From Paracoccus sanguinis (lineage in GTDB: Bacteria; Pseudomonadota; Alphaproteobacteria; Rhodobacterales; Rhodobacteraceae), in assembly GCF_900106665.1 (NCBI RefSeq), contig NZ_FNNA01000002.1, forward strand, positions 124,001-188,000: a stretch of 64,000 nucleotides of DNA, given 5' to 3'. Position 1 is the first letter of the stretch; each line of letters opens with the position of its first letter. Of the stretch, positions 26,303-35,563 are shown piece by piece. The position numbers and the translations under genes are program-made. A model generated the notes under the pieces. It saw only the letters and a program-made list of their open reading frames with translations, searched no databases and was not told where the DNA came from.

Positions 26303-29300
26303 TCAGCGTCCATTCAGGATGGGCAGGTTGAACTGGCGCCCGCCCTTGACGTAGCTGATCCGCCCGTTGCCGATCGAGTTGATCGCCCCGCCGTCGATCC
26401 GGTCGCCGAGGCGCACGGTCACGACCTTGCCGTTGCGCAGCCGGATCAGCCCGCGGCTGGCGCGGCCGGCGCCGATCACGCCGATCACCTGGGTCCGGCC
26501 AAGCTCCATGCCGCCGACCGTCGCGTTGCGTGCGACCTGCCCGGCGGTGGTGCCCTTGGCGGCGGTGGTCGCCACTTCGGGCTCGTCGTCGTTCTCGGGC
26601 GGGCGATATTCGCCGCGGGCGGCGATGGCGGCACGCTCTTCGGCGGCGGCCTGGGCGCGGGCGCGGGCCTCGGCCTGGGCGCGGGCCTGTGCCTCGGCCT
26701 GGGCGTCCGAGGCCGCGTTGGCGCGGGCCCGGGCCTCGGCCTGCGCCTGCAACTGCTCGTCGCGCATCCGCTGGGCGGCGGCCACGTCGGCGGCGGGCGC
26801 CTCGGGGACGACCGGCGGGATCACCACCGGCGCGGCGGGGGCACGGCTCGCGGTCCGCGTCTCGGCCGGGGCCTCGGCGGCGGGCGGGGTGTCGGGGCGG
26901 GCGGCCGCGGCGGCAGCGGCGACCGCCTCGGCCTCGGCATCGGCGGCCGACGGCGCCGACTTGCGGGCCGGCTTGTGCGGCGGCAGCAGCGACTTGGGCG
27001 TGCTCAGCGCGACCGCGCCGGGGGTGGCCCCCGACTTGCCGACCGCTTCGGCAATGGCGCTTTCGACCGCGGCGGCCGAGCCCTTGCCCGCGGCCTGCTT
27101 GCGCGACGGACGGCTGGCCGGGCGGTCATCGTCGGCCGGGGCAGACTTGGTGGCGGTCTTCGAAGACTTCGCGGGCGCCGCCTTGTCGGCGGCGGGCTTG
27201 GCCGCGGCCGGGGCATCGGCCTTGGCGCGCGCCGCAGGCCGGGACGCGGGGGCGTCGGCCTTGGCCGCGGGGGCCTTTTTCTTCTTCTTCAGCAGCTCGT
27301 CGTCCACGGCGGCCTTGACCGCCGCATCGACCGCCGAGCTCGACCCGGCCGGCCGCCGCGAGGGGCGCGACTCGGCATAGCGCGGCTCGGACCCGTCGCG
27401 CGGGGCCACGCCGGCCAGCCGGGGCAGGGTCGGATGGGTGCGATAGAGGTCGGCGAGCCACGCGTCGGCGGCCCGGGCCTCGGCCGCGGTCATCTCGGCG
27501 GCGGTGACGGATTCGTCGGCCGAGCCTTCCTCGGGACGCGGCCGCGGGCGCGGCACCGACGAGGAGGTGGCGGGCGCGCTGGCCGGCGCGGCCTCGCTGC
27601 GCGGCGCCGCCGGGCGCGCCGGGGCGCGGGCAGGCGCCGCGGCCGGGGTCGAGGAGGTGGCCGCGGGCCGCGAGGCCGCCGGCGCGGTCGTGGTCGTCGC
27701 GCGCCCCGCCGCGGGGCGCGAGGGCCGCTCGGCCGGACGCTCCGAGCGGGTCAGCGCGCGGCGGCCGGGCACGACGGCGGGCAGCGGGTCGGCCTCGGCA
27801 GCCTTCGGCGCCGCCGCGGGCTGGGGCCGGCGCACGGTTGGCCGCGCCGGGGCCGTGGCGCGCGGCGCGGTTGTGGCGGGGGCCGCCTGCCGCGGCGCGG
27901 TGCGCGCCGGCGTCGCCGCGGGGGCGGCCTTGGCCGGGGCCGTTGGCGCGGGCGCGGCCTGAGCCGGCGCCGTCCGGGTGGAGGCGGCCTGCGCCGGCGC
28001 GGCTTGAGCGGGTGCGGTTTGCGTGGCGGTCGGAGTGCGGGCGGCCTCGGCGGCCGGGGCGGCGGCGGTCGCCGGGGCGCTGGCCGCAGGCGCGGCAGCA
28101 GCCGGCGCTGGCTTGGCGGCCTCAACCGCGGGCGCGGGCGCCGCAGGGGTCGCGGTTTGAGCCGCCGGGGCAGCCTGCGACGGGGCCGGCGCCGCGGTGG
28201 GCGCAGCGGTCTGGCCCGCGATCTGCGGCGGCGGCAGCACGAGGGTCTGCTCCGGCACGCGGATCGGCGGCTGGGCGGTGGACGGCACGGCCGCGGCCGC
28301 CGGAACGGCCGCGGGCGGCGGCGCGACCGGCTGGGTCGCCGGGGCGGGCGCGCTGGCGGTGGGCGCCGGAACGGCCGCGGGCGGCGCGTCCGCCACCGCG
28401 GCGGGGGCGGCGGTCTCGGTGGCCGTAGGCCGCTCGCCCGGGCCGGGCGTGGCGAAGGACCAGATCATCATCAGGCCCAGAAGCAGCGCGCCGAGCATCA
28501 CCAGCAGGCCGCCGATGCCGCCGCGCGCGCCGGGATGGCGTGCGACCGCCTCGACCGGCTCGGCGGTGCGCCGGGCGCGGGCCTCGGCCGCGCGGTCGAG
28601 CACCGCGCGCGCCCGGTCGGGCAGCGGCACCGGCTCGCGCGCCGGCGTGGGCGCGTCGGAGGCGTCGATGAGGTCCGAGGGCGGGGCCACCACCTCGACC
28701 GGCGCCGGGACCGCCGAGGGCGGCAGGTCGGCCGGCAGGAAATCGGTGACCCGCGACCCGGCGGCCGGCGCGGCGCCCGCCGAGGCGATCAGCGTCGGGC
28801 CTGCGACGGCGGCGGGAGTGGACGCGGGGGCGGCCTGGCCGTCGCCCTTGGGCGCGGTCTCGGCCTTGGCCGGGGCGGCGTCGGACTTGGCGGCGGGGCC
28901 ATCCCCGGTGCGACTGGCCTCGGGGGTGGTGTCGTTGGGCTTCGTCGTCTCAGGCTCGACGGTCTGCGGGTTTACCGTCGCCGAGGCGATCTCGTCGGTC
29001 TCGGGTGCCGTCGTCTCGGGCGCTTCCAGCTTCGGCGCCACGGCCGCCGGGGCGCTGGAGGCGCCTTCGGCGGTGTCCTTGGCCCCCGGTTCCCCGGCGC
29101 TGGCGAACACGCCCGCCGCGGAAACCGCAGCAGCCGCAGCGGAGCCTGCCACAACGGTCGCCGTTGCCGGGACCTCATCCGACGTCGCCGGCCCAGTCAC
29201 CTCGGACGCATCGGCCTCGTTCCTGCCCTCTGCCGAAGCGGCCGTCTCACCCGCGCGCTCGGGGGCGTCGCCGGGCAGCTCGGGGGCGTCGCCGGGCAGG

Positions 29301-29827
29301 TCGTGGTCCTGCGCCGCCTTGGCCTCGGCCGAGAAGCGGGGCGCCTCGGGGAACAGGCCCTCGGCCGGATCGGCCTCGAAGCCGTCCGCCGCGAACCCGT
29401 GCCGGCGGGCGAAATCCTCGGCCTCGCGCAGCGTCTGGCGCGCCACCGCGGCCACCCGCACGTCGCGCCCCTCGGCAGCGCCCGTCACCGGGCGCCAGTC
29501 CCAGGCAAGGTCCGCGACCGGATAGGGCGTCAGCCCGTCGAGCGCCCGGCCGAGGCCCGCCGCCACGTCATCCTCGGCCGCCACCGGCAGCGAGGTATAG
29601 AGGATCTGGTCGTCGGGGATGATCAGCGCCACCCGCGCGTCGGGGCCGTTCGCCACCAGCCGCCTCAGCCGCGCCATTTCCGAGCGGAAGTCCGGCGCGT
29701 CGAACGGCGCCGAGGCGCGCTCGTGCCAGCGGACCGCGGGGGCGGCGCTGGCATCCGATCTTTCCATCAGGTGAACGGCGTCGCTGCTGAACGACAGGGC
29801 GTATTCGGGCGCGGGGCTCGTGCTCAT
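26303..29827 (-). CDS. Orphan PilM/GspL-like and PilP/GspC-like chimeric inner-membrane protein
   Basis: A 1174-residue protein. Residues about 1-150 look like the actin-like cytoplasmic domain of PilM/GspL, with VALIIPDDQILYTSLP and a LDGLTPYPVADLAWDWRP segment. A Pro/Ala/Thr/Glu-rich linker leads to one membrane helix at about 437-457 (GGLLVMLGALLLGLMMIW). After it comes a very long Ala/Pro-rich region (about 460-1090) with a KKKKK patch and Gln/Ala/Arg-rich repeats. The last 80 residues (VIGVIGAGRASRGLIRLRNG onward) resemble the PilP/GspC homology region. No other pilus or type II secretion gene is nearby. Start ATG 29827 has only a weak ribosome site. Domain calls are from eye alignment only. 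Confidence 0.75.
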   Translation of the reverse strand: MSTSPAPEYALSFSSDAVHLMERSDASAAPAVRWHERASAPFDAPDFRSEMARLRRLVANGPDARVALIIPDDQILYTSLPVAAEDDVAAGLGRALDGLTPYPVADLAWDWRPVTGAAEGRDVRVAAVARQTLREAEDFARRHGFAADGFEADPAEGLFPEAPRFSAEAKAAQDHDLPGDAPELPGDAPERAGETAASAEGRNEADASEVTGPATSDEVPATATVVAGSAAAAAVSAAGVFASAGEPGAKDTAEGASSAPAAVAPKLEAPETTAPETDEIASATVNPQTVEPETTKPNDTTPEASRTGDGPAAKSDAAPAKAETAPKGDGQAAPASTPAAVAGPTLIASAGAAPAAGSRVTDFLPADLPPSAVPAPVEVVAPPSDLIDASDAPTPAREPVPLPDRARAVLDRAAEARARRTAEPVEAVARHPGARGGIGGLLVMLGALLLGLMMIWSFATPGPGERPTATETAAPAAVADAPPAAVPAPTASAPAPATQPVAPPPAAVPAAAAVPSTAQPPIRVPEQTLVLPPPQIAGQTAAPTAAPAPSQAAPAAQTATPAAPAPAVEAAKPAPAAAAPAASAPATAAAPAAEAARTPTATQTAPAQAAPAQAASTRTAPAQAAPAPTAPAKAAPAATPARTAPRQAAPATTAPRATAPARPTVRRPQPAAAPKAAEADPLPAVVPGRRALTRSERPAERPSRPAAGRATTTTAPAASRPAATSSTPAAAPARAPARPAAPRSEAAPASAPATSSSVPRPRPRPEEGSADESVTAAEMTAAEARAADAWLADLYRTHPTLPRLAGVAPRDGSEPRYAESRPSRRPAGSSSAVDAAVKAAVDDELLKKKKKAPAAKADAPASRPAARAKADAPAAAKPAADKAAPAKSSKTATKSAPADDDRPASRPSRKQAAGKGSAAAVESAIAEAVGKSGATPGAVALSTPKSLLPPHKPARKSAPSAADAEAEAVAAAAAAARPDTPPAAEAPAETRTASRAPAAPVVIPPVVPEAPAADVAAAQRMRDEQLQAQAEARARANAASDAQAEAQARAQAEARARAQAAAEERAAIAARGEYRPPENDDEPEVATTAAKGTTAGQVARNATVGGMELGRTQVIGVIGAGRASRGLIRLRNGKVVTVRLGDRIDGGAINSIGNGRISYVKGGRQFNLPILNGR

Positions 29828-30050
29828 GTGCCGGTCTTTTCTTGTTCGTGGCCGGCTCGTCGTTCGTGCGCGATCCGGTCCGTTGCTGCTCAGTTCCATG
29901 GATACCGCATCCATCCCCCCAAGCAAAGCAAAACACCGCTTCGTGACGGAGCCTGCGCGCCCTGCGCGGCGTTCGGCCGGCAACCCCGCGGGGCGCGGCG
30001 CCGCCGTGCGTCCGCACCGGGGTGCCGATGACGTCTCGAAAGGACATTGC

Positions 30051-30854
30051 ATGACCCGTTCCGTCCTCTCCCCCCGCAGCCTGCGCCCGGCGCTGGGTGG
30101 CGGGCTGGCGCTGGCCCTGATGACCGCGCCGCTCCTGGCCCAGACCACCCCGCCCGCGCCCCCCATGCCCATGCCCCCGATCGAGGGTCACGTCATGCCG
30201 ATGCACGCCCCCGCCCCGGCCACCGTCACCGTCACGGGCGAGGGTCAGGTCGGCATCGCGCCCGACCTCGCCACCGTGGCGCTGGGGGTGACGACGCAGG
30301 CCGAGACGGCGGCGAAGGCGCTCGCCGACAACGCCACCCGGCAGGGCGACGTGATCGCGGCGCTCAAGGCGCAGGGGATCGCGCCCGAGGATCTGCAGAC
30401 CCAGGGGCTGAACCTGTCGCCGATGGCGGACTATTCGCAGCAGGGCAAGCCGCCGGTCATCACCGGCTATCAGGCGCAGAACATCGTCAGCGCCCGGGTC
30501 CGCGACCTGGCGAAGCTCGGGCCGCTGCTCGACGCGATGGTGGCAGCCGGGGCGACCGACGTGCAGGGGATCGCCTTCTCGCGCGAGGATGACGCGGCCC
30601 CACTGGACGAGGCCCGCGGGAAGGCCGTGGCCGAGGCGCAGCGGCGCGCCGAGACGATGGCCGCGGCAGCCGGGATGGCGCTCGGGCCGCTCGTCTCGCT
30701 GACCGAGGGCGGGGCGGCAAGCCCGCCGATGCCGATGGCCATGGCCTCGATGGCCCGCGACGCGGGCGGCGCCGCCACTCAGGTCGAGACGGGCCGGCTG
30801 ATGCTGACCGTGCAGGTCACGGGCATCTGGACGCTGGTGCCGAAGGGGCAATGA
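30051..30854 (+). CDS. SIMPL domain (DUF541) periplasmic protein
   Basis: A 267-residue exported protein. The signal peptide (about 1-31) ends in LLAQ, and a Met/Pro-rich stretch (APPMPMPPIEGHVMPMHAP) follows. The core shows the SIMPL pattern TVTVTGEGQVGIAPDLATVALGV and the repeated helix-strand units ending LMLTVQVTGIW. Members of this family sit in the periplasm or outer membrane and are linked to stress resistance; the biochemical role is not settled. AAAGGA is well placed before the ATG. It is divergent from the PilM/PilP-like gene. Confidence 0.88.
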   Translation: MTRSVLSPRSLRPALGGGLALALMTAPLLAQTTPPAPPMPMPPIEGHVMPMHAPAPATVTVTGEGQVGIAPDLATVALGVTTQAETAAKALADNATRQGDVIAALKAQGIAPEDLQTQGLNLSPMADYSQQGKPPVITGYQAQNIVSARVRDLAKLGPLLDAMVAAGATDVQGIAFSREDDAAPLDEARGKAVAEAQRRAETMAAAAGMALGPLVSLTEGGAASPPMPMAMASMARDAGGAATQVETGRLMLTVQVTGIWTLVPKGQ

Positions 30855-30926
30855 CCCGTCGGCTGTCGCCTTTGGGCGTCGGGGAGCGGTAGCAAGGCGA
30901 CCGCCCCGCCGCCGCCTGAAATGTGC

Positions 30927-32231
30927 TCAGCCCAGCGCCTGATCGAGATCGGCGATGATGTCGGCGGGGTCCTCGATCCCGATCGACAGCCGCACGAGGT
31001 CCGGCCCGGCGCCCGCGGCGACCTGCTGCTCTTCGGTGAGCTGCCGGTGGGTGGTCGAAGCCGAGTGGATCGCCAGCGTCCGCGCGTCCCCGAGGTTGGC
31101 GACGTGGCTGATCAGCTTCAGCCGCCCGATCATCGCCACGCAGGCCTCGTAGCCGCCCTTGAGGCGGATGGTGAAGAGCGCGCCCGCCCCCTTGGGATAG
31201 AGCCGCTCGACCCGCTCGTGCCACGGGCTCGAGGGGAGGCCGGCGTAGCTGACCGCCTCGACGCGGTCGTCGGCGGCCAGCCATTCGGCGACCGTCACCG
31301 CGTTCTCGACGTGGCGCGCCATGCGCAGGCCCAGCGTCTCGATCCCCATCAGCGTGTAATGCGCTGCCTGCGGGTTCAGCGTCATGCCGAGGTCGCGCAG
31401 CCCGATGGCGATGCCGTGGAAGGTGAAGGCGGCGGCGCCAAAGGTCTCGTGGAACTTCAGCCCGTGATAGGCCGGCTCGGGCGCCGAGAGCGAGGGGAAC
31501 TTGTCGCTGGCCGACCAGTCGAACTTGCCGGAATCGATCACCGCGCCGCCGGTCACCGTGCCGTTGCCGGTCAGGTACTTGGTCAGGCTGTGCACGACCA
31601 GCGTCGCCCCCATCTCGATCGGGCGGCAGAGGAAGGGCGAGGCGAGGGTGTTGTCCACGATCAGCGGGATGCCCGCGTCATCCGCGATGGCGGCGATGGC
31701 CGGGATGTCGGTGACGTAGCCGCCGGGGTTCGAGATCGATTCGACGAAGATTGCCCGGGTGTCGTCGTCGATCGCCGCGCGCACCGCGTCGGTGTCGTCG
31801 AGGTCGACGAAGCGGCAGGACCAGCCGAAGCGGCGGATGGTCTGGCTGAACTGCGTCATCGTCCCGCCGTAGAGCCGGTTCGACGCGACGAGGTTGCGCC
31901 CCGGCCCCATCAGCGGGAACAGCGCCATGATCTGCGCCGCGTGCCCCGACGAGCAGGCGACCGCCCCGGCCCCGCCCTCGAGCGCCGCGAGCCGCGCCTG
32001 CAGCGCGCTGACCGTCGGGTTGGTCAGGCGCGAGTAGATGTAGCCGACCTCCTGCAGGTTGAAGAGCGCGGCAGCGTGGTCGGCGTCCCGGAACTGGTAG
32101 GCGGTGGTCTGGTAGATCGGCACCTGCCGCGCGCCCGTGGCAGGATCAGGCGCGGCGCCGGCGTGGATGGCGATGGTGTCGAACCCCTGCGCCTTGGCGT
32201 CGGTCGGGCGCGGGTCGGTCTGGTCGGTCAT
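30927..32231 (-). CDS. O-acetylhomoserine aminocarboxypropyltransferase (sulfhydrylase)
   Basis: A 434-residue PLP enzyme of the Cys/Met metabolism family that makes homocysteine from O-acetylhomoserine and sulfide. The substrate-binding start TIAIHAGAAPDPATGARQVP and YSRLTNPTVSALQARLA are typical, SSGHAAQIMAL follows, and the PLP lysine lies in VVHSLTKYLTGNG. The C-terminal LVRLSIGIEDPADIIADLDQAL closes the family. Length and the insertion around residues 230-260 favour MetY over MetZ. Divergent from the AlkB-like gene. Homocysteine synthesis here would draw on the sulfide made after sulfate activation at 41409-43127. Confidence 0.92.
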   Translation of the reverse strand: MTDQTDPRPTDAKAQGFDTIAIHAGAAPDPATGARQVPIYQTTAYQFRDADHAAALFNLQEVGYIYSRLTNPTVSALQARLAALEGGAGAVACSSGHAAQIMALFPLMGPGRNLVASNRLYGGTMTQFSQTIRRFGWSCRFVDLDDTDAVRAAIDDDTRAIFVESISNPGGYVTDIPAIAAIADDAGIPLIVDNTLASPFLCRPIEMGATLVVHSLTKYLTGNGTVTGGAVIDSGKFDWSASDKFPSLSAPEPAYHGLKFHETFGAAAFTFHGIAIGLRDLGMTLNPQAAHYTLMGIETLGLRMARHVENAVTVAEWLAADDRVEAVSYAGLPSSPWHERVERLYPKGAGALFTIRLKGGYEACVAMIGRLKLISHVANLGDARTLAIHSASTTHRQLTEEQQVAAGAGPDLVRLSIGIEDPADIIADLDQALG

Positions 32232-32570
32232 GGTCGTCCCCCGTTTGCGTGTTCGCCAGACCCTAGGTCGGCCGCCCGTACGAGGCAATCGGCGCCGCCG
32301 GCAAGGACGTTTCGTCCCGCCGCGGACGGGTGCGGCGGAATCGTTGTCCTCGGGCGCCGGCGGGGGCGGGCGCGGGGTCCGGCGTTCCCGCCGCGCGCCG
32401 GTCCGGCGTCCTGCCCGGCGGCGCGGCCGGCTGCCTCCGGCGGGGATATTTTGGCAAGAAAGAAAGGGGGGGTGCGGTGGGCTGCCCTGTGAGGGGAGCG
32501 TAGGGCCGCGCCGGGGAGGCCGGGGTGTGGAGCAGTTCCCTCGGCGCGGCACGCGCTCTAGGATCGCGCC
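32232..32570. other. Divergent intergenic region without a gene
   Basis: These 339 bases separate the diverging metY-type and AlkB-like genes. They are very GC-rich and hold one dispersed repeat (32433-32466). I looked on the minus strand for a SAM-II riboswitch, which precedes methionine genes in some alphaproteobacteria, and found no GCTAAAAAG-like motif. No ORF with a sensible start or a recognisable RNA was seen. Confidence 0.5.
32433..32466. repeat. Rhodobacteraceae-type intergenic repeat
   Basis: GCCTCCGGCGGGGATATTTT followed by GGCAAGAAAGAAAG. The layout, a GC-rich Pro/Gly-like block, then GGATATTT, then GGCAAGAAAGAA, matches the copies at 4502-4545, 36773-36820 and 51623-51656. Confidence 0.6.
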
Positions 32571-33635
32571 ATGAAGACGCTCTCGCGCCCTGCCCCGGTC
32601 ATCGCCTATGGCGCCGCCGCGCTGTTCCCGGCGCTGGTGCTCGCGGCGGGGGCGCTCTGGGGCGGCGCCTGGGTCTGGGTCGGGTTCCTGTGGGTGGCAG
32701 GCGTCAGCCAGTCGATCGACACGCTCGCCGCCCGCGCCCTGCCCGATCCGCCCGAGGGCGCCGCGCATCTGGGCGCGGACGCCGTCTCGCTCGTGCTCGT
32801 CGCCGCCCATCTCATGCTGCTGGTGCTGGCGCTGCGGGCGCTCGCGGGAGCCGGGCCGCCGCTCTCGGGCGCCGCGCACGCCGCGCTGTTTCTCGGGACC
32901 GGGATGTTCATGGGACAGGTCTCGAACGCCAACGCCCATGAGCTGATCCACCGCGGCAGCCGGCTGCTGTTCCGGGCCGGGGCGCTCGTCTACGTCACCC
33001 TGCTCTTCGGCCACCACGTCTCGGCCCACCGCCTCGTCCACCACCGCCATGTGGCGACCGACGCCGACCCGAACTCGGCCCGCGCGGGCGAGAGCTTCTG
33101 GCGCTTCTTCCCGCGCGCCTGGGCGGGGTCGTTCCGCGCCGGGCTCGCCGCCGAAAAGGCGCTCGCGGCCCGGCAGCCGGGGCGGGTGAACCCGTACCGC
33201 TGGTGGGTCGGGGGCGGCCTTGCCTGCGTGGCGCTGGTCGCGCTGACGCTCGGGCCGCTGGCGGCGCTGATCTACCTCGGGCTCTGCCTTTACGCGCAGA
33301 TGCAGCTGATGCTGTCGGATTACGTCCAGCACTACGGGCTGCGCCGGGCGCGCCGCGCCGATGGGCGACCCGAGCCGGTGGACGCGCGCCACAGCTGGGA
33401 CGCGCCGCATCTTCTGTCCTCGCTGATGCTGGTCAATGCGCCCCGCCACTCGGACCACCATGCCCATCCCGCCCGCCCCTGGCCGGCGCTGCGCCTCGAC
33501 CGGGCGGCGCTGCCGCGGCCGCTGCTGCCGTGGTCGCTGCCGGTGATGGCGGCCATCGCCCTGATCCCCCCGCTCTGGCGGCGGGTCATGGACCGGCGCG
33601 TGGCGCGGATGCAGGCGCTGCCGCCCGGGCCGTGA
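32571..33635 (+). CDS. AlkB-like integral-membrane di-iron monooxygenase/desaturase
   Basis: A 354-residue membrane protein of the fatty acid desaturase/alkane hydroxylase superfamily. The eight-histidine di-iron site is complete: HELIH at 123-127 (with the following R), HH at 148-149 within HHVSAHRLVHHRH (148-160), and HSDHHAHP near the C-terminus. The NANAHELIHR wording is close to alkane 1-monooxygenase AlkB rather than acyl desaturases. It has about six hydrophobic segments. No rubredoxin or rubredoxin reductase gene is adjacent, so the electron donor must be elsewhere, and the natural substrate is uncertain. Confidence 0.85.
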   Translation: MKTLSRPAPVIAYGAAALFPALVLAAGALWGGAWVWVGFLWVAGVSQSIDTLAARALPDPPEGAAHLGADAVSLVLVAAHLMLLVLALRALAGAGPPLSGAAHAALFLGTGMFMGQVSNANAHELIHRGSRLLFRAGALVYVTLLFGHHVSAHRLVHHRHVATDADPNSARAGESFWRFFPRAWAGSFRAGLAAEKALAARQPGRVNPYRWWVGGGLACVALVALTLGPLAALIYLGLCLYAQMQLMLSDYVQHYGLRRARRADGRPEPVDARHSWDAPHLLSSLMLVNAPRHSDHHAHPARPWPALRLDRAALPRPLLPWSLPVMAAIALIPPLWRRVMDRRVARMQALPPGP

Positions 33636-33738
33636 CCCGACGGGCCACCGGCGCCGCACCGCCCATCCCCCGCGCCACGCCTTGAACCGCGCGCCGCGAA
33701 GGGTCAGATGGAACCGCATGACGCCAAGGAGACCGCAG

Positions 33739-35559
33739 ATGACCCGCAGCCGCCATTTCGATGCCGAACAGCCCGGCGCCGCCGCACTCGACCTCGGGCC
33801 GCTGCCGGAGTGGGATCTGTCGGACCTCTACACCGGCCCCGACGCGCCCGAGATTAAGGCCGACCTCGCCCGGCTGGAAGAGGCGACCGCCAGCTTCGCG
33901 GCCGATTACGAGGGGCGGCTGGCCGATCTCTCGCCCGCCGAGATGCTGGAGTGCATCGAGCGCTACCAGACCATCGACCTGATCGCCGGGCGGCTGATGT
34001 CCTATGCGGGCCTGCGCTACTACCAGAACACCACCGACGCGGGCCGGGCCAAGGCGATGGGCGACCTGCAGGCGAAGATCACCGACATGACCACGCCGCT
34101 GGTCTTCTTCAGCCTCGAGTTCAACCGCATCCCGGATGCGACCTACGAGGCCGTCTTTGCCGCCGCGGACGGGCCGGCGCGCTACAAGCCGGTGTTCGAC
34201 CGGATGCGGGCGATGCGGCCGCACCAGCTTTCGGACGAGCTGGAAAAATTCCTGCACGACAACTCGGTGGTCGGCGCCGCCGCCTGGAACCGGCTCTTTG
34301 ACGAGACGACCGCCGCGCTGACCTTCGACGTGGACGGCGAGACGCTGGGGCTCGAGGCCACGCTGAACCTGCTGACCGACCACGACCGGACCCGCCGCGA
34401 GGCCGGGGCGCGGGCGCTGGCGCGGGTCTTCACCGACAACGTCAAGCTGTTCGCCCGCATCCACAACACCCTCGCCAAGGAAAAGGCGATCGAGGACAAG
34501 TGGCGCAAGATGCCCACGCCCCAGCACGGGCGACACCTGTCGAACCACGTCGAGCCCGAGGTCGTGCAGGCGCTGCGCGACGCGGTGGTGGCGGCCTATC
34601 CGCGGCTCTCGCACCGCTACTATCGGCTCAAGGCGCGCTGGCTGGGGCTGGAGAAGCTGCAGGTCTGGGACCGCAATGCGCCGCTGCCGCAGGAAACCCC
34701 GCGGCTGATCGGCTGGGACGAGGCGCGCACCACGGTGCTGGACGCCTATGCAGGCTTCGACCCTGAACTGGCGAAGCTGGCCGAGCCGTTCTTCGAGCGC
34801 GGCTGGATCGACGCCGCCGTGAAGCCCGGCAAGGCGCCCGGCGCCTTTGCCCACCCGACCGTCACCGACGCGCATCCCTTCGTGCTCTTGAACTACCTCG
34901 GCAAGCCGCGCGACGTGATGACGCTCGCGCATGAGCTGGGCCACGGCGTCCACCAGCGGCTGGCCGCGGCGCAGGGCGAGCTGCTCGCCTCGACCCCGCT
35001 GACGCTGGCCGAGACAGCGAGCGTGTTCGGCGAGATGCTGACCTTCCGGGCGCTCTTGGCCAGGACCACCGACCCCGCCCAGCGCAAGGCGCTGCTGGCC
35101 GGCAAGGTCGAGGACATGATCAACACCGTCGTGCGCCAGATCGCCTTCTACGACTTCGAGTCGCGCCTGCACGCGGCCCGCGCCGAGGGCGAGCTCACCC
35201 CCGACGACATCAACGCGATCTGGATGACGGTCCAGCACGAAAGCCTCGGCGACGCCTTCGACTACATGGAGGGGTACGAGACCTTCTGGGCCTATATCCC
35301 GCATTTCATCCACTCGCCCTTCTACGTCTATGCCTATGCCTTCGGGGACGGGCTGGTGAACGCGCTCTACGCCGCCTACGAGGCCGCGCCCGAGGGCTTC
35401 CCGGCGCGCTACTTCGACCTGCTCAAGGCGGGCGGGTCGCAGCATCACTCGACGCTGCTTCAGCCCTTCGGGCTCGACGCTGCGGACCCGGCGTTCTGGG
35501 ACAAGGGGCTGTCGATGATCGAGGGCTTCATCGACGAGCTCGAGGCGATGGAGGGCTGA
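33739..35559 (+). CDS. pepF: Oligoendopeptidase F (M3 family)
   Basis: A 606-residue cytosolic zinc peptidase that cuts short peptides. The catalytic motif HELGHGVHQ lies at about 399-407, preceded by the substrate-side stretch FVLLNYLGKPRDVMTLA; the third ligand is the glutamate within TASVFGEML. The segment FIHSPFYVYAYAFGDGLV near the end is typical of the PepF branch. I start at 33739 because AAGGAG lies seven bases upstream; the open frame reaches back to 33682. The dipeptidase gene follows after four bases, suggesting a peptide-degradation operon. Confidence 0.95.
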   Translation: MTRSRHFDAEQPGAAALDLGPLPEWDLSDLYTGPDAPEIKADLARLEEATASFAADYEGRLADLSPAEMLECIERYQTIDLIAGRLMSYAGLRYYQNTTDAGRAKAMGDLQAKITDMTTPLVFFSLEFNRIPDATYEAVFAAADGPARYKPVFDRMRAMRPHQLSDELEKFLHDNSVVGAAAWNRLFDETTAALTFDVDGETLGLEATLNLLTDHDRTRREAGARALARVFTDNVKLFARIHNTLAKEKAIEDKWRKMPTPQHGRHLSNHVEPEVVQALRDAVVAAYPRLSHRYYRLKARWLGLEKLQVWDRNAPLPQETPRLIGWDEARTTVLDAYAGFDPELAKLAEPFFERGWIDAAVKPGKAPGAFAHPTVTDAHPFVLLNYLGKPRDVMTLAHELGHGVHQRLAAAQGELLASTPLTLAETASVFGEMLTFRALLARTTDPAQRKALLAGKVEDMINTVVRQIAFYDFESRLHAARAEGELTPDDINAIWMTVQHESLGDAFDYMEGYETFWAYIPHFIHSPFYVYAYAFGDGLVNALYAAYEAAPEGFPARYFDLLKAGGSQHHSTLLQPFGLDAADPAFWDKGLSMIEGFIDELEAMEG

Positions 35560-35563
35560 GCGG

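Noticed and set aside
26180..30031. A 1283-codon + strand open frame rich in Arg/Gly opposite the PilM/PilP-like gene
   Set aside because: Mirrors the Ala/Pro-rich codons of the real gene; no ribosome site and implausible composition.
32232..32570. Possible SAM-II riboswitch before the methionine gene
   Set aside because: The conserved core was not found on the minus strand.
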